From Didymella arachidicola (lineage: Eukaryota > Ascomycota > Dothideomycetes > Pleosporales > Didymellaceae): a stretch of DNA of 64,000 nucleotides. The position numbers were made by a program, and so were the translations under genes. Location of the stretch: positions 1,364,001-1,428,000 of the forward strand of contig CM049994.1 of assembly GCA_016630955.3 (NCBI GenBank). Reading direction: 5' to 3'. The notes beneath the pieces were generated by a model that had not been told where the DNA came from, searched no databases, and worked only from the letters and a program-made list of their open reading frames with translations. This document shows positions 58,363 to 64,000 of this stretch, in pieces (position 1 is the stretch's first letter; the number at the start of each line of letters is the position of its first letter).

Positions 58363-61300
58363 ATGCGGTATAATACGGGTCTGCTGCTGCCGGCGTTACT
58401 GGCACTCGTGCCTTCTATCGCCGCCAAGAGCGATGCACCGCTCGTCGAGACGACCGCGTTCAAGAGCGAGCTCGTAAACATCCTCTACTTCGACGATTCG
58501 ACAGTCGCATTGCTACAAGAACTCGAGAGTGGAAACATTTGGAGGTCAGAAGATGCTGGAAAAGGTTGGAAGCGGGAGAAAGACTTGAACGGAGCTGGCA
58601 TTCTCAAGAGTCCGTACGACAACAAGGTTGCCACAGTATTGGGCGAGTCCAAGCACTGGATTACATATGACCAGGGTAAAACCTGGGATTCTTTCAAGAC
58701 AGAGCTGCCTCCTTCGCCCGAGGCTCCTCTTGCCTGGCATGCGACCGATAACAAGAAGATCATGATCAACGAGATCGACAACTGCTTCACTGCGCCATGT
58801 CTCGGACGCTCGTACTACACGACCGATGGCTTCAAGTCAGAGCCAAAGCCCCTTATCGGTGACCGCCGCATGTGTCAATGGGCGAAGGGCTCTGAACGGT
58901 TCCTCATGGACAGCGATAAGCATGACGACCGCATCCTGTGCATCACAAGAGGCAAATACTCGGATAGGACAAAGGATTTCAGGCTGCTGATATCGGACAA
59001 GTTAGTTGAACGGAACGCTCCAGCCAAGTGCAGATGCTGACGGCCATAGCTACTTCAAGGACTTCAATGAGCCCGTCATGTCCTCGGGGCGTACCGTGCA
59101 AGGTATGGCAAACATGGCAGCTGTGAAGGGCTACATTGTTGCCGCCGCGAAGGCCGACCATTCGAGCGAACTTACCCTCTACGTGACGACCGATACCGAG
59201 ACATGGCACCATGCCGAGTTCGGTGACCACAAGGTTGAGCAAGACGCATACACAATCCTTGAATCGACGAATTACAGCATCCAAGTCGACGTCATGACAT
59301 CAAAGTACACCGCGATGGGCACACTGTACACCAGTAACTCGAACGGCACATATTTCACAAAGAACGTGGAGCACATGAACCGCAACGAACGAGGCTTCGT
59401 GGACTTTGAGAAGATCGCCAACATCCAGGGCGTCGTCATGGTCAATGTCGTTGATAACTGGGAAGACGTCGAGAAGAAGGGCAGCAACAAGAAGCTGAAG
59501 TCCAAGATCAGCTTCGACGACGGCAGGACCTTTGAGAAGCTGCATATCAAGGACAAGGACCAGAAGGAGCTGCACCTGCACTCCGTCACCAACCTGCACA
59601 ACAGTGGCCGGGTCTTCTCCAGTCTTGCGCCTGGTATGGTTTTGGGCGTTGGTAATACCGGAGATCAGCTCGGCAAATATACTGACGGTGATCTCTATGT
59701 CTCAGACGATGCTGGTCTGACTTGGGAGCTGGCTCTTGAGGAAGCGCACAAGTACGAATTCGGCGACCAAGGATCTATTTTGGTAGCAGTATACGACGAA
59801 GGCGACACTGACAAAGTCATGTACTCGCTCAAGCATGGCCGTAAGGATTCTTGGAAGGAGATTAAGATTGGCTATAAGTTCCGCGCTCGCGAGCTCACCA
59901 CGCTTCCCGACTCGACCAGTCAGAAATTCATGCTCTACGCAACGAAGAAGAAGGACGGTGGCGGTCGTGAGCATGTCATTATCCACCTCGACTTTTCTGA
60001 GCTACACGAACGCAAGTGCGAAGACAAAGATTTCGAAGAGTGGTCAGTCCGTAAGGAAGACGATGGGAAGCCAAGCTGTGTCATGGGCCACAAGCAGCTG
60101 TTCAAGAGACGCAAGTGGGACGCTGATTGCTTCGTTTCTGAGCCTTTCAAGGACCCCACTCCCCACTTCGAGTCCTGCGAATGTGACGCTGTCCGAGACT
60201 ACGAATGCGACGTCAATTTCACACCCAGCGGCGAAGGCAAGGACAGAAAGTGCGAACCTTCTGACCAGGTCAGACTCCCCAAGGGCGCTTGCGAGGGCGA
60301 TTCCAAGACGTATAAGGGTAGCTCTGGATGGCGAAAGATTCCTGGCAACCAGTGTAAGGGCGAGACCGAGCGCGACAAGGAAGTCGAAAGGTCCTGTGAT
60401 GATGCCGAAAGACCTCCGCCAAAGAGTGACAAGATCACTAGCGAGATCACGAAGTTTAAGGGAAGCAACTTCATGGAACACTACTACCTGGAGCGCGACA
60501 CTCAGAACCGGGACGACAGGGACAATGCTAGAGACCGTGATGAGACGATTGTCTTGTTGACTTCCGAACGCGAGGCCTACATCACTCACGACCACGGCAA
60601 AAAGTGGAAGAAGGCTGTCGACGATGAAATTGTTCGAATCTACCCTCACACTTACGAGAACAATTACGTCTACTTCCTAACAGCTTCGAAGAAGGTGTAC
60701 TATTCTGAAGACCGTGGCTTGAAGGACAGCATCCACAGCTTCGAGGCTCCAGTTATGCCCAATGAGCAAAGACTTCAGATTTTGCAGTTTCACCCAAAGC
60801 AGAAGGGCTGGCTCATCTGGCTTGGTGGCGAGCACTGCGAGAAGCTGGGCGACAAGGATTGCCACACGGTCTCCTATGTCTCACAGAAGAATGGTGTCTC
60901 TGGAAGTTGGGAAGCTATGCTACCCTACGTCAAAAAGTGTGCTTTCGTCTGGCGTGAAGCTGGTCGCGATGTAAAGGAGGAGCGAGTCTTCTGCGAGCAG
61001 TACACCAAGGAAGAGATGGGCGCTCCCGTGGAGCTCATCTCGAGTGACGACTGGTTCAAGAAGAAGGATGTCAAATTCGAATCAGTGGTCGAGTTCGCGA
61101 CCATGTCTGAGTTCATCATCATCGCCACCAAGGGCAAGGATGGCAAGTCTTTGGAGCTGTCGGCCAGCCTGGACGCGAACACCTTCGCCGAAGCCAAGTT
61201 CCCTCCGAAGTTCAACGTCGACCACCAAACGGCATACACGGTGCTTGACAGCTCGACACACGCCATTTTCCTGCATGTCACAGTCAATCCTCGCCCAGAC

Positions 61301-62860
61301 CAGGAGTACGGCTCCATTGTCAAGAGTAACAGTAACGGCACATCCTACGTAATGAGCCTGAACGGTGTCAACCGCAATATAGAGGGCTACGTCGATTTCG
61401 AGAAGATGCAGGGTCTCGAGGGTGTCGCGCTGGCCAACATCGTTGCCAATGTCGATGAGGTAAACAACGGCGCAAAGAAGAAGAAGCAGACTCGCATTAC
61501 GCACAACGATGGTGCTGAATGGACACCAATTGAAGCCCCTGAGAAAGACTCAGACGGCAAGAGCTATTCTTGCGATGTGTCAAACTCCGAGAAGTGCGGT
61601 CTACACATTCATGGATATACGGAGCGTTCGGACCCTCGCGAAACGTATTCTTCGCCTACAGCTGTCGGTCTCATGCTCGGTGTTGGCAATGTAGGCGCTG
61701 AACTCGGTACTCTTGGTGAGGCCAGCACATTCATGACCACTGATGCTGGTATCACATGGAAGGAGATCAAAAAGGGTGCCTATGCTTGGGAATTTGGCGA
61801 CCAAGGTTCCGTCATCGTCATTGTCCGTCGCGGCGAAGATACAGATCATTTGTACTACTCACTTGACAGTGGTGACAAGTGGAACCTGTACAAGTTCGCC
61901 GAGCACGCTGTCCGTGTAGACGCGATCACAACAGTCCCCAGCGATACCTCGCTTAATTTCCTTCTGTGGGGTAAAGATGGCAAGGAACTCGTCGCCATTA
62001 ACGTCGACTTCTCCGGCCTCGAAGAGTTCTCTAAGAAATGCAATCTGGACGAGAACAACCCCGGAAGCGGCGATTACGATATCTGGACACCCCAGCATCC
62101 TATGCAGGAAGACCAGCAGTGTCTGTTCGGTCACGTTGCAGAGTACCACCGCAAGAAGCGAGATGCCAAGTGCAGGAATGGCGAGCGCATCGACCACATG
62201 CACGACATTCAGCGTAATTGCACTTGCACACGTCGTGATTTCGAATGTGCCTACAACTACGAGCGTCAACCAGGAGGCGAGTGTAAACTTATCCCTGGAC
62301 TAACACTCGAGGATCCCAAGGCTGTCTGCGCAAAGGGTGCACGCGAGTGGTGGGACAACACCCCATACCGCAAAATTCCGCTGTCGACCTGCGATGGTGG
62401 CAAAGAGTTTGATCACATTGGCGATGTTCATGCTTGCCCTGGCTTCGAAAAGGAATTCGAGAAGAAGCACGGCATCGGCGGCTTCGGTCTCTTCCTTGCG
62501 ATCGTTCTGCCCTTCGCAGCGGCAGGTGGCATTGGGTACTTTGTCTGGAAGAACTGGAATGGTATGGGCAAATTCGGCGCCATTCGACTTGGGGACTCCG
62601 GCAGCAGTGGGTTTGACTCAGACGCACCATGGATCAGATACCCGGTAGCTGCGGTCAGTGCCCTTGTTGCAGTCGTTGCAGCCATTCCCATGCTGGTAGG
62701 CAGCTTGTGGAGAATGGTCTCGGGTGGTAGAGGCGGTGGTGGGTACGGTGGTCGCACCTACACAAGCAGAAGCTCCTTTGCCAGAGGCAGGGGTGACTAC
62801 GCGGTTGTTGATCCTGATGAGGGTGAGCTACTGGGTGATGAGAGCGATGAGGAGGTGTAG
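58363..62860 (+). CDS. VPS10: Vacuolar protein sorting receptor Vps10 (sortilin family)
   Basis: Exons 58363-59000 and 59050-62860 (1482 aa, the usual fungal length). The 49 nt intron (donor GTTAGT, branch GCTGAC, acceptor TAG) joins LLISD to NYFKDFNEPV. A signal peptide (MRYNTGLLLPALLALVPSIAA) is followed by two tandem Vps10 beta-propeller domains with repeated Asp-box-like turns (SEDAGKGW, SDDAGLTW, THDHGKKW, TTDAGITW). Each propeller ends in a cysteine-rich 10CC module (CEDKDFEEW onward; CNLDENNPGSGDYDIW onward). A transmembrane helix near 1357-1380 (FGLFLAIVLPFAAAGGIGYFVW) and a second hydrophobic stretch near 1411-1433 precede an acidic tail (DPDEGELLGDESDEEV). It recycles between Golgi and endosome to sort vacuolar hydrolases. 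Confidence 0.97.
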
Positions 62861-64000
62861 AGTTTGATTTCACAATAAGCGACCAGTTGAGTATTAGGAG
62901 GAGGCATTGTGACGATAGAGTTAGAACGTTAGGTGTATATTTCCTGTGTAAGAAATTCATTGCGTGCCGCTGTCGATGTTCGCTTTGGCCTCTCATGGTT
63001 CGCCACAGATATTAGACAGGGACTGGCATCACGGGTGTCGCCACTGTTGCGGTACACCTGCGACAACGATGGGGTGAACTATCAGTATTTCTCCGTCGAC
63101 ACACACCGCTTCGCTTCTGTATACGGAGAATAGATGGATGTGGGCCATCTACGGAGGAACAGTACCTTTCTTGTTAAGCGATGCGCCACAGGTAGATTGC
63201 TTGCATGATGAAGGCCAGAATCGCCATTTAGCACGATACTGTTTCCAGCTGCCAGGTATTGATGAGGCACAGTTCAGGCCATTGACTCTGTTCAAACAAC
63301 GATATGTCTGCCTGTCTTGCTTGCAAGCGCATGTTCTCGACGGCATAACATGTGTTTACGACACATTCATGCCGTGCTACTCGGCAGCTGATGGTTGGCA
63401 GCTGTCAATGCCACAAGAGACATGTTTGTCATGCAAGACCCTGACGTTTGTGGTAGCACTAATGATGTCGGTGCAAAGAATCACAAAATCTGGAGGACAT
63501 CAAGGAACACCATGATAGCTCCGTGTACGTTCCATCCTCCTAGCGGATGCGTTCAGGCTGTGCACGCAGAGCCGTTGTCAGAGCAGCACTACACCGCATG
63601 CTGACTGCATCGAGTCCGTGAAGCAAGACGAGTTCATCTCTGCGTCGTCCTTAATAAGCGGATGAAACGTCCACCAACACCTGTATGGCTCCTAGCTGGC
63701 CGAAAATGTTTGATTTTCATGGTTTTGACGGCTCACCAGTACGGAAATGGGCTGTGTCAAACGCGCACGGCTTTCCGGCAGCGGGAGCGAATTGGATCGA
63801 GGCCAAAGGCCGGCCGTGTGCCACAGGTTGTAGGTGGCTCAGGCGCAGCAGCACGGGTTGGACGCCACGAACTTGGTTCCTCGGGCGCATGAAGTCTCGA
63901 CGCGCCAGGGGCCCATGGCCGTGCGTCACTGAGGCTTTGCCTATTGAGTTGCGGGTTTATGCATGCTGTGGGGAGTGGTGGATAGTGCTTGCCAATTTAG
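62861..64000. other. Gene-free right end
   Basis: About 1.1 kb after VPS10 with short frames only. The last ~250 bp are GC-richer and may belong to a gene beyond the window. Confidence 0.45.

Overview
The window is nuclear DNA of a filamentous ascomycete (Pezizomycotina; Dothideomycetes is my best guess, from gene content and style only). The evidence is compact spliced genes with mostly 45-116 nt introns, GTANGT-type donors and CTAAC/CTGAC branch sites, gene-free gaps of 0.3-4.5 kb, and clear housekeeping genes: CCT4, RPT1, SDH1, RPL3, a PP2A B subunit, PMT4 and VPS10. I see no transposon, CRISPR array, rRNA or confident tRNA. I derived exon boundaries by hand from splice signals and reading-frame continuity.

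Left part (0-21.4 kb): a mitochondrial-type acidic protein; a FAD monooxygenase facing a decayed secreted alpha/beta hydrolase across a motif-rich promoter; a secreted GH17 glucanase; a three-finger C2H2 regulator; an MFS transporter; an NTF2-like protein with a tail of aromatic-acidic repeats; and a short F-box/2EXR-like protein on the minus strand.

Middle (21.4-38 kb): a 4.5 kb gene-free stretch, then a five-exon bHLH factor, a 12-cysteine orphan protein divergent from an ELMO-domain protein, and a conserved fungal protein of unknown function. Gaps here are long.

Right part (38-64 kb): a housekeeping block. CCT4 and RPT1 share a 303 bp divergent promoter, and RPL3 and the PP2A B subunit share a 508 bp one. 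SDH1, a Yea4-like nucleotide-sugar transporter, PMT4 and VPS10 (protein glycosylation and sorting) complete it. Between PMT4 and VPS10 lies a multi-pass membrane protein gene frameshifted by a 22 bp tandem duplication.

The most unusual signals are two broken genes whose lesions can be read base by base: the hydrolase at 5141-6523 (three inferred single-base deletions plus one nonsense codon) and the membrane protein at 54922-57295 (one 22 bp duplication). Next are a cluster of CTCGG boxes with two perfect inverted repeats between the monooxygenase and the dead hydrolase, and the repeat architecture of the NTF2-like protein. I found no clearly new multi-gene system; the monooxygenase/hydrolase pair is the nearest to a small, partly lost accessory module.
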